Below are positions 34,226 to 43,541 of a stretch of DNA of 64,000 nucleotides, one piece after another. The position numbers and the translations under genes were made by a program. The stretch is from Endomychus coccineus (Eukaryota > Arthropoda > Insecta > Coleoptera > Endomychidae). The notes beneath the pieces were generated by a model, which made no database searches, had not been told where the DNA came from, and was given only the letters and a program-made list of their open reading frames with translations. Within the stretch, counting starts at the first letter, position 1; every line of letters begins with the position of its first letter. The stretch lies in assembly GCA_958510875.1 (NCBI GenBank), contig OY294068.1, positions 180,203,411 through 180,267,410 on the forward strand, written 5' to 3'.

Positions 34226-34227
34226 AC

Positions 34228-34310
34228 AAACTAAAGAAAGAGGAAACAGAAAGAAATAGAATTCAAAAAAGGAAAGAAAAAGAAAAAAAGAAAAATAGAA
34301 ATAACTAGAC
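34228..34310 (+). repeat. polypurine tract
   Basis: About 80 bases almost free of pyrimidines (AAGAAAGAGGAAACAG, then AAAGGAAAGAAAAAG and similar). It borders the 3' side of the minus-strand non-LTR copy, where it reads as polypyrimidine. Confidence 0.7.
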
Positions 34311-34319
34311 ATGTGCATA

Positions 34320-35160
34320 ATGGTTATCTAAGTATTGAAGATAGACGGGCAAAAGAAATGTTAGTTAAATTATGTTTCGTGTATGGTGGTCGTATTCTGT
34401 GCGACGCGAAGTTATTTGCAGGATGACGCGATTTCGAGTTGCGTAGTTTGGTAACTCGTAAATCGAATAGATTTAATAGTTCTAGGGAGTTTATTAAGCC
34501 ATTAAGTATTTTATACGCGAATTTTACTTGATAATTCTGCTTACGATTCTTCAAAGCTTTCAGACCTACAATATATAGCAGTTGATTACATTCATGACCT
34601 TTCATTATTATCATTAATCTTTAATAGAATGTAGTTCACCATTTTTCTTTGAACTGTTTCAAAGCGGTCGATGTAGGTTTATTAAAAAATTGATTCCAAA
34701 TTATGCAGCCATATTCGAGAACTGATCTGACTAGAGAATTATATAGAAGAATTATACTGTTTAAGATACTAAAATCTCGAATATGTCGTTTTATTTATCC
34801 GCGCAGTCTAAAAGCCATTTTCAGAATGAATTCAACATCAACATGAAAGTGAAATCTTAGGTTCTTGTCAAAAATAATATCCAAATCTATGATAAATTCA
34901 ACTCGGTCTAGACGTGTATCATTCAAGAAATAGTTAAATTCAATGTTTATTGCTTTCTGAGAGAAAGAGATGAATTTGATTTTGTCTCATTTAGTAGCAT
35001 ATTAGGCGCCAAGCTCCCAGTGGCAGTCGATTATAGTTTTAATAAGCCGATTAAGTTTAAGATCATCTGCAAATATTACAAACTTACAGTATTTTAAAAT
35101 AAGAGCAAAGTTGTTGATAAAAGATGAAAAGAGAACAGATAATAGATGAGTGCTCGCCCT
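34320..35160 (-). pseudogene. non-LTR retrotransposon RT (palm end and thumb)
   Basis: On the minus strand VIFADDLKLNR (about 35075-35045) contains a FADD variant of the catalytic YxDD box. It is followed by FISFSQKAINIEFNYFLND (about 34975), LDIIFDKNLRFHFHVD (about 34875), AFRLRG-IKRHIRDF, and then LYNSLVRSVLEYGCIIWN (about 34745-34695), a strong signature of the region after the thumb. The last open part (34614-34324) reads QLLYIVGLKALKNRKQNYQV and SRHPANNFA. The upstream palm and endonuclease are absent. The lineage is Jockey/R1-like; a finer call would need alignment. Confidence 0.7.
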
Positions 35161-35335
35161 GCGTTTCATAAGACGTGATTTTATCGCGAGTGAAAATATA
35201 TTATAATATTTTTTTCATAATAAAGATTCTTGACCAAGGAATGAATCATATACAAATTTTACCATATATTCCGGAAATCTCAGAGAAAATTTAAAAATTG
35301 TTAGATATAAAAGTCGCCCATAAAACGTATTAATT
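35161..35335. other. short unassigned interval
   Basis: Nothing recognised between the two retroelement fragments. Confidence 0.3.
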
Positions 35336-35339
35336 GTGT

Positions 35340-35735
35340 TGGAAAAATTTTCTAAAATCTAAAACCTTTAATACCTAAAGGTAAACAAGCCCACACAGTA
35401 TACAAGTCATAATGTTTGGATTGCGAAGGGACTTATACTGGAATATCTTAAAAATATTTACAAAAAAGAATGTATGGCCATAGGTATAGCACAAGAAACA
35501 AAAACTTAGAAAATTACACCGCCCTTTCTGAACACTGCTTTGATTATAACCATCAATTCGAATACAAAAATGTTAATATTTTTACTTACTAGTTAAGGAA
35601 ACCATTATATTATTATAAACAGATCTATTCTGAAGACGATTCACATAAAACGTGACTCAAAATCTGTAAATCATAGGACAGATATTCAGACATTGAGTCA
35701 GATTTATGCTAATTTAATTAAGTAAAACTCTTGCA
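35340..35735 (+). pseudogene. Penelope-like GIY-YIG endonuclease (plus strand)
   Basis: HTVYKS, a stop, then CLDCEGTYTGIS (about 35393-35450) is the GIY-YIG entry with paired cysteines. RMYGHRYSTRNKNLENYTAL (about 35468-35530) carries the catalytic Arg region, and SEHCFDYNHQFEYKNVNIF (to about 35585) the following H residues. The C terminus shows NHRTDIQTLSQIYANLIK (about 35670-35725), typical of Neptune-type endings, then a stop. Several stops and frame changes break it. A terminal-repeat-like sequence with a collapsed hammerhead follows about 250 bases later in the same sense. Confidence 0.75.
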
Positions 35736-35985
35736 AATTCCTACATGCGTCTTTATAATGTTGGAAGTATATTTTAGGAAGAATGCTCAAAAGCAATGTT
35801 CCAATAAGATCGATCACAACCTTTTTCTATAACCTCAGAAGTCATAAATATTAACAGCTGGTTCGGAAGTAGATACTTAACGTGATAGTTTTGCTCTTCA
35901 GTCATAAGGAAACTATACTACCATGCGTTTGCCGTTTGTATATTATGAGAATATTACTAAATAGTGGATTCTTGATATATTTTAT
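35736..35985. other. spacer between endonuclease remnant and terminal repeat
   Basis: Non-coding. Probably the 3' untranslated part of the Penelope copy. Confidence 0.35.
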
Positions 35986-35989
35986 ACTT

Positions 35990-36240
35990 GAAACGTTGAT
36001 GTGGTACAATTCCGATTATTCGTGGTTCTATTCGTTTCGGTGCATTATTAATTGAAATTGGTGCGATAAGGACGCTTTGTGCTAATATAATTAGTTTTAA
36101 GAAATCCCGTTTTGGACATAAAAAGTCTTCTGATGATGTACGTAAAGACGAAAACATAAAGCATAAGTGTTAACGTGACTCATTTCCCGAAAATGTATAT
36201 ATAATATTTGTTTCTATTTTGGTATCATATATTTCGAGAA
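35990..36240 (+). repeat. Penelope-type terminal repeat with collapsed hammerhead
   Basis: The segment shares GCGATAAGGACGCTTTGTGC and TTCGTTTCGGTG with 42660-42730, and AAGTCTTCTGATGATG and TACGTAAAGACGAAAA with 42760-42805. At 36130-36136 the core CTGATGA is intact, but stem II and GAAAC have been lost: TG is followed directly by TACGTAAAGACG. Stem I strands remain. It lies downstream of a GIY-YIG remnant in the same sense. Confidence 0.6.
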
Positions 36241-37105
36241 AAACATTTTCTCTCATTGCTTTACTATTTTACATGTAATTTGAATTTAAATTTTGAAATG
36301 TTAAGAGAAACTTTTGTTTTAATATACTATTGTGGTTCCCATGTATGAGAGTAATGATACTGGCTAATTTTTATTGAAGAATAAATCATAAGATAATCAA
36401 TGAACGTTCCGTTTCATCGTATGAACTGATGTTCAATACAGAAAAGTATACGACAATACACGATTGTAGGCACTTATGAGCTGCCGCTTCTTTCGTGCGC
36501 GTTCTCTTTAATAACACTGAAGTAATTCCCTTTATTGAAAAATTCCGTTTAAATGAAATTCTTCTGCTTACTGAAGCATTAACAGTATCCACTTTGAAGA
36601 ATTATATTAACTTCGCCTAAAAGACTAAACCTACAGTCTGCATTCACATATTACAGTGAATGCGTCTTACTTAAGGAGCAAACATTTTAATAAAGCAGAT
36701 TTAAAAACGGTCCTCGTTTTCTCAAAATAAAGTTCTGCCAACGAGAAAAAGGAATTTACTACGGATGCAACACATCCTTCGAGGATAATTGAATCAACGA
36801 ATAGCGGAAGAAGACGAAAGTGGTAACGATGTCAAGGCCTCTGGTGGTTCTCTCAAACCGTAGGAAAGACGAGACTTTGGTTATTCAGAATCACGTAGGC
36901 TAATTTCTTCAACGTACAAAGCAACATTTCTAGTTGGTATATTTCGAAATTTACACTTCACTTCCTTCGATTACCTTTAAATTACGAGCCGGGTTCTTCT
37001 CTGGAGACTTAAATACCAAATACAGTATCACAGCATCCTTTGAAGTTGGTTTGAAGTGAATCTGTTCTTCACTCTTATAAATAAAATGTACCTGTTGCTA
37101 CTTAT
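36241..37105. other. unassigned interval
   Basis: No gene recognised. Confidence 0.4.
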
Positions 37106-37109
37106 ATAT

Positions 37110-37364
37110 TGTTACGTCGAACCTGTACTGGCGAGTAGGTGAAGGTCCATAAAGAAAAAGAAGAAGAAAAGTATCTGGAGCACTGAATATAGTAGGGCAT
37201 TCTGTGAATAAATGATAATCTATGTTCAGGAGATGGGGAATGACCTAGTTAGTTGGTTGACGTTAGGAATGGAATTAAGAAGTTTTGGAAGATATTTGAT
37301 ACTGGTGTATTGTAATAATTAAATTAGAATTAATAAAGAAGGTTGAACTAGTAAAAGTGTAACA
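37110..37364 (+). repeat. 5' LTR of a Ty3/Gypsy-type element
   Basis: Begins TGTTACGTCG and ends AAAGTGTAACA, with TG...CA and short inverted ends TGTTAC/GTAACA. It is repeated at 39016-39245 with small insertions and deletions; the purine-rich AAGAAAAAGAAGAAGAAAAG (near 37145) is present only here. ATAT at 37106-37109 matches ATAT at 39246-39249, a 4-bp target duplication. Confidence 0.85.
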
Positions 37365-37376
37365 TTGGTGGGATAC
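37365..37376 (+). promoter_or_regulatory. putative primer-binding site
   Basis: TTGGTGGGATAC directly follows the 5' LTR and begins with TGG, as needed to pair with a tRNA 3' CCA. I could not identify the tRNA. Confidence 0.5.
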
Positions 37377-37401
37377 AAAAAGTATTTGTTCTGATCAGTC
37401 T

Positions 37402-38724
37402 ATGGTAAATACCAGATCCACCGTATATGACATAGACATGGATACTTCTGGACCCCCAGCATGGTTTTTGAGGATGGAAGAGGAGAAGGAAAGACGCCGA
37501 CAGGAGGATGAACGACGTGGGAAGGAGGAAGAAGACGAAAAGGAACAACGTAGGAAGGAAGAAGAAGAGGAGAAGGAACGATGTAGGAAGAAAGAAATAG
37601 AGGAGAAGGAACGACGTAGGGAAGAGAATCGTAAACAAGCAGATGTAGAAATTATGATGGTCTAACACAAATTCAAGAAATATTAAAGCTAGAGGTAGGA
37701 CAACTCAATATTAGAGTAGATCACTTAGAGCAGCAACAAGAAAATTTGGAAACTAATTTTGTACAAAAGGTTGTAGATTTAGAAAAACAAATTAGTACTG
37801 AAATAGTTAATTTAGAAAGAAAAATCCAAACTCAAACTGATATTGAAGTTGAGGGTACGACCTCGTCTACTTATATAACCGAACCAGGCCCCATTCAAAG
37901 TACAGTTTCTCAAAGTCAAACTAATAAGACCCTAAAGCCACCCACGTTTGACGGTCAGAAGGCATGGGAAACATATCGACTCCAATTTGAAGCTGCGGCC
38001 AGAGCCAACGGCTGGACCGAGACACAGATGGCAGCTTCATTAATAGTGTCGCTTCGCGGGCAGCAGCAGCCGTTTTGCAGTTTCTTCCGCAAGAAGCGCC
38101 CAATTATGCGTCTCTCGTACAAGCTTTAGAGGCAAGGTATGATCAACAGCACTCAAAACAGGTATTCCAAAGTCAGTTAAAAGTTTGCAGTCAGAAATCT
38201 AATGAGAGCCTACAGGAATTCGAGGCCGATATAAAAATATTGTTGTACCTGGCGTATTTCCAGGCACCCAAACAATTCGGCACACAGGCATTTGTTGATG
38301 GATTACAGGATGTGGAAAGGCAACAGCTCTTCGGTTAAGGCATCACAACACGTTAAATGAAACTCTGATTGCAGCTCAGGAATTTGAAGCAGCAAAAAGT
38401 GTATCAAAATCTTTTCGCCCAAGATTGAGAGAAATAAGATTTCAAGAAAACGAAGAGGTAACTCCCACTAGCAACCTACAATCTATGCTCTATGGACTAC
38501 GAAACCCCCAAAATGAAAGTAGACGATGTTTCAACTGTGGAAGAACCGGACACCTTCAAAGCAGTTGCAAAAGTGGAGGCCGTTCGATAAATAGGGAATC
38601 GAGAAATGAAATCAGAAGGTCGCCTAGATCGACATCCCGAAGCCCTTCACAGAGTCCAACACGAAATACTCACAGTGGATATGCATCCCCGAGAAGTCGG
38701 TCCCCCACACGTAGCCGACATTGA
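37402..38724 (+). pseudogene. gag of the Ty3/Gypsy-type element (three frame changes)
   Basis: The ATG at 37402 opens MVNTRSTVYD, a common start of Gypsy gag. PPAWFLRMEEEKERRRQE begins a long charged coiled coil built of EEKER-type repeats (to about 37630). A second frame, with coding from about 37746, gives FDGQKAWETYRLQFEAAA (about 37947-38000), the capsid start. A third frame, from 38075, gives FLPQEAPNYASLVQALEARY and SNESLQEFEADI. The last frame (38425-38724) ends with the zinc knuckle CFNCGRTGHLQSSC (CX2CX4HX4C, about 38530-38570) and an Arg/Ser-rich tail. Frame changes lie near 37665-37745, 38085 and 38335. Gag packages element RNA in particles; this copy cannot make an intact protein. 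Confidence 0.85.
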
Positions 38725-38769
38725 AGCAATAAAAAAAAAAAACATAAATAAAAAAAAAAGTTTTTAGTT

Positions 38770-38952
38770 ATAGGAGGATGGCTTAAAAATGGAGTCACAC
38801 CTACTTGGCAAGAAGTAGCCAAATATGGTGGAAACATAAAGGGGTACTGGGCTCAATGGAATTCCCTATATCTTCACGATGGCCTATTGCATCGGAGATG
38901 GGAGAGCCCGGATGGAGTACATATACTTCACCAATTGGTAGTGCCAAGATGT
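38770..38952 (+). pseudogene. integrase N-terminal fragment of the Gypsy-type element
   Basis: TPTWQEVAKYGGNIKGYWAQ followed by WNSLYLHDGLLHRRWESPDG and VHILHQLVVPR matches the segment before and at the start of the integrase HHCC zinc domain in Ty3/Gypsy pol (the AYWAQWDSL and LYRRWE motifs). The HHCC finger and catalytic core do not follow. It is the only surviving pol text in this element. Confidence 0.8.
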
Positions 38953-38998
38953 TGACTTCATCTAGGCCCTAGCAGTTAAGTTATTCGGGACGAATAAC

Positions 38999-39014
38999 TA
39001 GAGAGGAGGGAGCA
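38999..39014 (+). promoter_or_regulatory. polypurine tract before the 3' LTR
   Basis: AGAGAGGAGGGAGCAA lies immediately 5' of the 3' LTR, the position of the plus-strand primer. Confidence 0.7.
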
Positions 39015-39015
39015 A

Positions 39016-39245
39016 TGTTACGTCGAACCTGTACTGGCGAGTAGGTGAAGGTCTGAATATAGTAGGGCATTCTGTGAATAAATGATAATCTATGTTCAGG
39101 AGATGGGGAATGACCTAGTTAGTTGGTTGACGTGAGGAATTTAATAAAGAAGTTTGGGAAGATATTTGAGACTGGTGTATCATGAAAATATTGTAATAGT
39201 TGAATTGTAATTAATAAAGGAGGGTAAAGTAGTAAAAGTGTAACA
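39016..39245 (+). repeat. 3' LTR of the Ty3/Gypsy-type element
   Basis: TGTTACGTCG to AGTGTAACA, matching 37110-37364 apart from small indels. TTAATAAAGG near its end contains AATAAA, a possible polyadenylation signal shared with the 5' copy. Confidence 0.85.
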
Positions 39246-39249
39246 ATAT

Positions 39250-39550
39250 TCTTCTCGTTAGGATGAAGAAGTTTTCGCAAAATGAGAGTACAAGTTTCTT
39301 AGTACTTTGAGTCATTTTCCCTGTGGTGTTTATCACTTCCCTCACTATAAGTAGTTTAAGGAAAGTAATAAAATGAGCGGAAATATTCATTTTGGGTCTT
39401 TCTGGATCCATTGTTTAGTGTGCGTATGGTACGTATGCAACTGTGGAGACGATTGCGACGTTCCTATCTATATTAAATATCTGAAAAATTACAACTTCAA
39501 GGTGGTGAAATTAGAAACAGTAATGGTTTGAGGCGAGACAGTCCCCTTGC
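39250..39550. other. unassigned interval
   Basis: I see no feature in this stretch. Confidence 0.35.
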
Positions 39551-40135
39551 AAATGTTACTTGAACATCCATTTCAGGGTGTTTACCAATTACACCACTTT
39601 GGTCCCATCAGATTCTTATATTTTTGTAGATAGAAACCTCGAAAAGGATAGTAGATCATTGATAGACACAATGCGGTTCGATGCTCCCAATAGATCAACT
39701 ATTCACGCACATTCATCTAAAGTTCAATGGTTTTGAAATAAGGATTCTAGGTTAGAGTATTACTATGGTTGGCAATTACTCTTGACATTACTTATTCAAT
39801 GACAAAATCCCGGTTCTTATATATTTCATTAAATAGAACTGACTGAGAAATGTTCTGGATAAGTATGAACAATTTTAAATTTTATTTGCCTAATTGGACA
39901 CAATTTTATGTGGGTACAATCCTTACTTCAAAACTATTGAACTTTAGATGAATGTGCGTGAATGATTGATCTATGGGGGAGCATCGAATCGCATTGTGTT
40001 CATCAATGATCTACTATCCTTTCAGAGATTTATATTAACAAAAATTTAAGAATCCGACGGGACCAAAGTAGTCTTATTGGTAACCACCCTTGACTAGACA
40101 TTCAGTAATGTGGGTTCGAATCCCGCCTATGGTTC
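39551..40135. repeat. inverted pair of a tRNA-related repeat
   Basis: The left arm (39551-39736, read on the minus strand) and right arm (39927-40110) are diverged copies: GATGAATGTGCGTGAAT, GAGCATCGAA, ATCAATGATCTACTATCCTT and GGGACCAAAGT occur in both in the same order. The spacer is about 190 bases. Both copies end in a tRNA-like segment, better preserved on the right. The arrangement may be two SINE-like insertions head to head, or a foldback element that captured a tRNA gene. Confidence 0.65.
40060..40135 (+). tRNA. tRNA-like pseudogene or SINE head
   Basis: A 76-base segment has polymerase III-type boxes. TAGTCTTATTGG (40069-40080) resembles box A, and GGTTCGAATCC (40113-40123) is a perfect box B inside a five-pair T arm (GTGGG/CCCGC). 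The ends GGACCAAAG and CTATGGTTC can form most of an acceptor stem with one mismatch and one G-U. The anticodon arm does not fold convincingly, so no identity can be given and I treat it as a pseudogene or SINE promoter. Confidence 0.5.
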
Positions 40136-40231
40136 AATGCATTTCGTTCATTCATCTTCATAATCCTATCTTAAATTATCTAAGTTATCTTTATAATTCA
40201 GAAAATTAGTTAACACTAATTGACAGAACAA

Positions 40232-40272
40232 TGTTTGATAAAGATAATGAGCTACTATCGAAACGTCAAACA
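40232..40272 (+). ncRNA. hammerhead-like motif with two core changes
   Basis: The core region reads TTGATAA (40235-40241) instead of CTGATGA. GATA (40243-40246) and TATC (40256-40259) can pair as stem II, followed by GAAAC (40260-40264) and GTC. TGTTT (40232-40236), which overlaps the first core bases, is complementary to AAACA (40268-40272) on the other side, as stem I would be. There is no loop for stem III. Both core substitutions are transitions, as expected for decay of a Penelope-type copy. Confidence 0.4.
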
Positions 40273-40275
40273 ATA

Positions 40276-42115
40276 GAGTTTTCATTTGATTTTCAGTCAT
40301 ATCTAAAAACCAGCATACCAAGAAAACAACATACATCCCCAAATGGTTCAAGAATATAAATAAAAGAATGGATGGCCAACACAAGACGAGAAAAATTGTT
40401 TTCTTTCATTCTTCATAAAAACCCTGCTTGTCGAGAAAATAAGATTGACATAATTTCATAACGTTCGTTCATATGTCAGCCAGTTAACATGTCGCAATGT
40501 CCCTGACAGACCACTCCATAACATAGATTTCCCGGTCATTTCAAATGAACATTCACATGGCATTGTAATTTGACGTCTTTCTGTACCATTAGCTATTTCT
40601 ACAATAAAACGACCGGATGTTAAAGAACTTAAATGTGACAGACCGTTATTCACGTCATACAGTGGCCTTCAATTTCAATAAGCATTGTGTGAATTCTTCA
40701 TAAGTCAATAAACAAGCATTTAATGTTCATTTCACACACTTCACATCACTTTCTCACCCCGATGTGAAGCTTTACTTATCGTGTGTGAAGGTTTAACTTG
40801 AAGTTCTGGCACTGTCCTCTGTTGGTTACGTAACTGGTATATAAGGATTTTTTGATTTGAATTCATCATTTGTAACAATGCTTGAAATTGTTTTTTATTC
40901 ATTATAACTGAATTTTGATGTTACAGCATTCACATTTTTTTCCACATTCAATAGTTCACCTCGTCGCCAATTGAAATATATTCGTCCAGTCAAGAAATTT
41001 GAGATACAAAACCGAAATGAAAAATTATTTTTGGATTGTCTTTGGTTTCTAGATCATTTGTGGACTGGTGAATAAGCGCGCTCATGACTTCTCCTATTAA
41101 TAAACAAGGAAAACCATTTTCATCTGACAACGTATTTCACAAATGGAATATTTCAGGATTTTTCAACCCAATGTTTCTGAAATTTGGCATCGGGGGTTTA
41201 TAGGCCGCTGAACCAGAACCTGGAGTCGGAAAATGGAAAATCCGGCTCATTTGCTGGAAAACCCGGAAAATGTTACCAAATCTTAGCAACAAACAATATT
41301 TTTTGTGGGACTCGAATCATATCGAAATGATAAGATATCGTGATGGTTGTATATACAAAGTTCATCATTAAAAAATGAAAATTCTGGAAAATTGGTGGAA
41401 AATTGCGTCGTATTTTCTTCATTTTCCTATGCAATGCTCGCCCAACGTGTCAAATTGTATGTTTTTGTGGTCGCTGATTATTATTTCATGGTCCTAAAAT
41501 CAAAACCACCTATATTTTTCCCGAAAACTCCGGAAGAATTTTTCAATTCGGTTTTCCATCACTCTATAAACTATTAGGATATGACATTCTGCAATATGCA
41601 TTTAAATCTTGAAAGTGGAGCTGACGCCTTAGCTGCGGACGAAATTCGCAGCATCAAAACAAAGAAGAGGTAAAAAAGTAGAAAATGTATGTTCTAACTG
41701 TAATTTTGAGAATAACACTATCAATTTTCAGTTCAAATTTCTCCCATGCTGAAGACATTATGCTGAAATTCATCTCGATCGTGACTTTAACTAATGCATT
41801 AACATGACGGATAAAAAACGCAAACTACTGAATTTGTGTATTTCATTTTTCTATCTACTTATCAAGATTGAGTACAAAACCGAATAACTGGATGTTGCCT
41901 TGCATGAAACTATTAAATATGCATCTTCTTGATTTGGATTTGGTTCTGCTTATTGATTATAACTGTCCTTAGGGTGACTTTGAAAACTTCAAAATAAAAC
42001 TGTTTATTCACGGGCCAGTCGACATGTGACTCATTTTTGAGATAATTTCATAACGTATCGTTTCGCATTATATGACTTTCTTCTTTTTATTTCTATAGAA
42101 GAAGTTGAAGAGGAA
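40276..42115. other. unassigned interval
   Basis: No gene recognised. A stretch at 41170-41420 is rich in GGAAAAT-type repeats without regular period. Confidence 0.4.
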
Positions 42116-42119
42116 ACTA

Positions 42120-42340
42120 GTATTTGGTCATTTCTTAAGTTCACGTCAGTGTATATACTTATTGCTTGCATCCTACACGTCCATGAAAATAGAGATGAAT
42201 TCGAACTAAACTGTGATATACATAACCACAACACTAGAAAAAATATTGTGATACCATACCACCGCTTAGATACCAGTCAACATGACATACACCATATTAT
42301 ATTCCAATACATAGTGAAATACAAACACATTTCGTGTTAG
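42120..42340 (+). pseudogene. C-terminal fragment of a non-LTR retrotransposon RT
   Basis: LIACILHVHENRDEFELNCD precedes IHNHNTRKNIVIPYHRLDTS, which fits the HSYNTRNK-like C-terminal region of Jockey/CR1-type ORF2 proteins. Only about 60 residues are preserved and the catalytic part is absent. The assignment rests on this single motif. Confidence 0.5.
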
Positions 42341-42608
42341 CAGTGTTCTATTTCACCAGATTGAACAGTGACAAAACGTTCTATAGTCTCACACAGCTGT
42401 TTCACTCTTCTCATAGGCTCGTCAGTGAGACGAAGTACACGATGAAGTCACTTATCAACCATCTCCGAAAGTGATATAATGAAACACTCTCAAAGTTTTT
42501 GGCCAAGCTAGAAGTTTCAACATCATCTACCGGAAAACAGATGTCCCCCTGAGACTGCAATTCACAGTGCTACGCATTGACAAAGAAGTTCTCGCGATTC
42601 AAAGAATA
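42341..42608. other. unassigned short interval
   Basis: I see no recognised feature. Confidence 0.3.
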
Positions 42609-42609
42609 A

Positions 42610-42830
42610 TAATGCATAGTGAAATACAAAAAAATGTGTGTTACAATTTCGATTACACGTGTTTCTGTTCGTTTCGGTGACGTGGGCATTTTTATTTGAA
42701 ATTGATGCGATAAGGACGCTTTGTGCTGATGCACAAATTTCGTTTCAGACATTGATACGTCTTTTGATGATGGTCGTGAGATCGAAACGTACGTAAAGAC
42801 GAAAATAAATTATTAATTTATCTACATAAA
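42610..42830 (+). repeat. solo Penelope-type terminal repeat
   Basis: Same family as 35990-36240 (shared GCGATAAGGACGCTTTGTGC). No reverse transcriptase or endonuclease is attached within several hundred bases, so this looks like a stand-alone terminal repeat carrying a hammerhead-like motif near its 3' side. Confidence 0.6.
42758..42801 (+). ncRNA. best-formed hammerhead-ribozyme-like motif HHR-2
   Basis: Stem I: CGTCTT (42758-42763) pairs perfectly with AAGACG (42796-42801). The core is TTGATGA (42764-42770), one transition from CTGATGA at a normally invariant position. Stem II, after an unpaired T: GGTC-GTGA-GATC (42772-42783), four pairs including one G-U, capped by a GTGA (GNRA-type) loop. 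GAAAC (42784-42788) follows, then GTAC as loop of a two-pair stem III (AC/GT), and cleavage would fall after GTA (42793-42795). The layout fits small type-I hammerheads reported from Penelope-like elements. The changed core base probably abolishes activity in this copy. Confidence 0.65.
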
Positions 42831-42943
42831 AAGCTTCGGTTTTTGGAAACTTTCACGGAAAAACTGCATTTCAGTCTGAACCACGAACATATGTAGCGAC
42901 CAGCGCCAACAATAGACCTCCGTACGTGGTTTCAAATCACCAA

Positions 42944-42972
42944 TGACGTCATGGGCGGGTCTACGACGTCAC
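42944..42972. promoter_or_regulatory. CRE palindrome, GC box and second ACGTCA
   Basis: TGACGTCA (42944-42951), GGGCGGG (42953-42959) and GACGTCAC (42965-42972) occur within 29 bases in a GC-rich patch (42940-43050). This looks like an animal promoter-type cluster, yet no convincing gene follows; the 74-codon frame from 43182 is hydrophobic and unrecognised. Confidence 0.35.
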
Positions 42973-43535
42973 TGGGCTATCGATCTGCCAGCTGCCGGCC
43001 GCTATGTGAGTCGGTTAGCGAGCTTAAACAACGTTTCCGGTACAAATCATGATCAGCGGTGCTCTCCAATCAAGAACGTTACGAGATTACATCTGATTGC
43101 ATCTTATCGCTGACTAATAGCACCCGTGGTCACTGATTTAATTATTTTTCTCAGTTTCCCGAATTAATTTTCGTATCTAACATGTCGCTTCGCATTTGTT
43201 GTCGCCGACTTATCCCATCAAATTACTCTCACTTGTTACTTCTTCATTACGGAATAGGCATTTTATGGTATTTCTTTTCAGGAATTGTAATGGATTTTCT
43301 TTCCATTCTCAGTATTCTATTTCGTACTATATTGAATGATTGCTTTATTTATTCAGAATATGGTATTATATTATCTTTCTTCGTGTCCTTTTACCACATA
43401 TACTAAGAAACATAATTCAAAATCACAAAATGTACCTACCTCATCTGAATGAAGAGTGTTTTCAGTTAGCAACTCACTAACCTCAGTCAAGGAAATTCAG
43501 AAACTACAAGAATCCTAAATCGAGTAGAGTACATG
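42973..43535. other. unassigned interval
   Basis: The open frame at 43182-43406 is Phe/Ile/Tyr-rich with no motif. I see nothing else. Confidence 0.35.
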
Positions 43536-43541
43536 TTTATA

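Larger units (their letters stand above)
37110..39245 (+). mobile_element. 2.1-kb deleted Ty3/Gypsy LTR retrotransposon
   Basis: The order is 5' LTR, primer-binding site, gag with a zinc knuckle, a short integrase fragment, a purine tract and 3' LTR. Protease, reverse transcriptase and RNase H are missing, deleted between about 38724 and 38770, where A-rich sequence marks the joint. Intact ends and the ATAT target duplication show that it inserted as a unit. The deletion may therefore have predated insertion, making this a gag-only passenger needing help from a complete relative, or it may have happened later. LTR differences and gag frameshifts indicate age. Confidence 0.8.

Noticed and set aside
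37348..37668. 106-codon Phe/Leu-rich frame on the minus strand
   Set aside because: It is the complement of the purine-rich coiled-coil part of gag, whose identity is clear from the zinc knuckle and capsid text.
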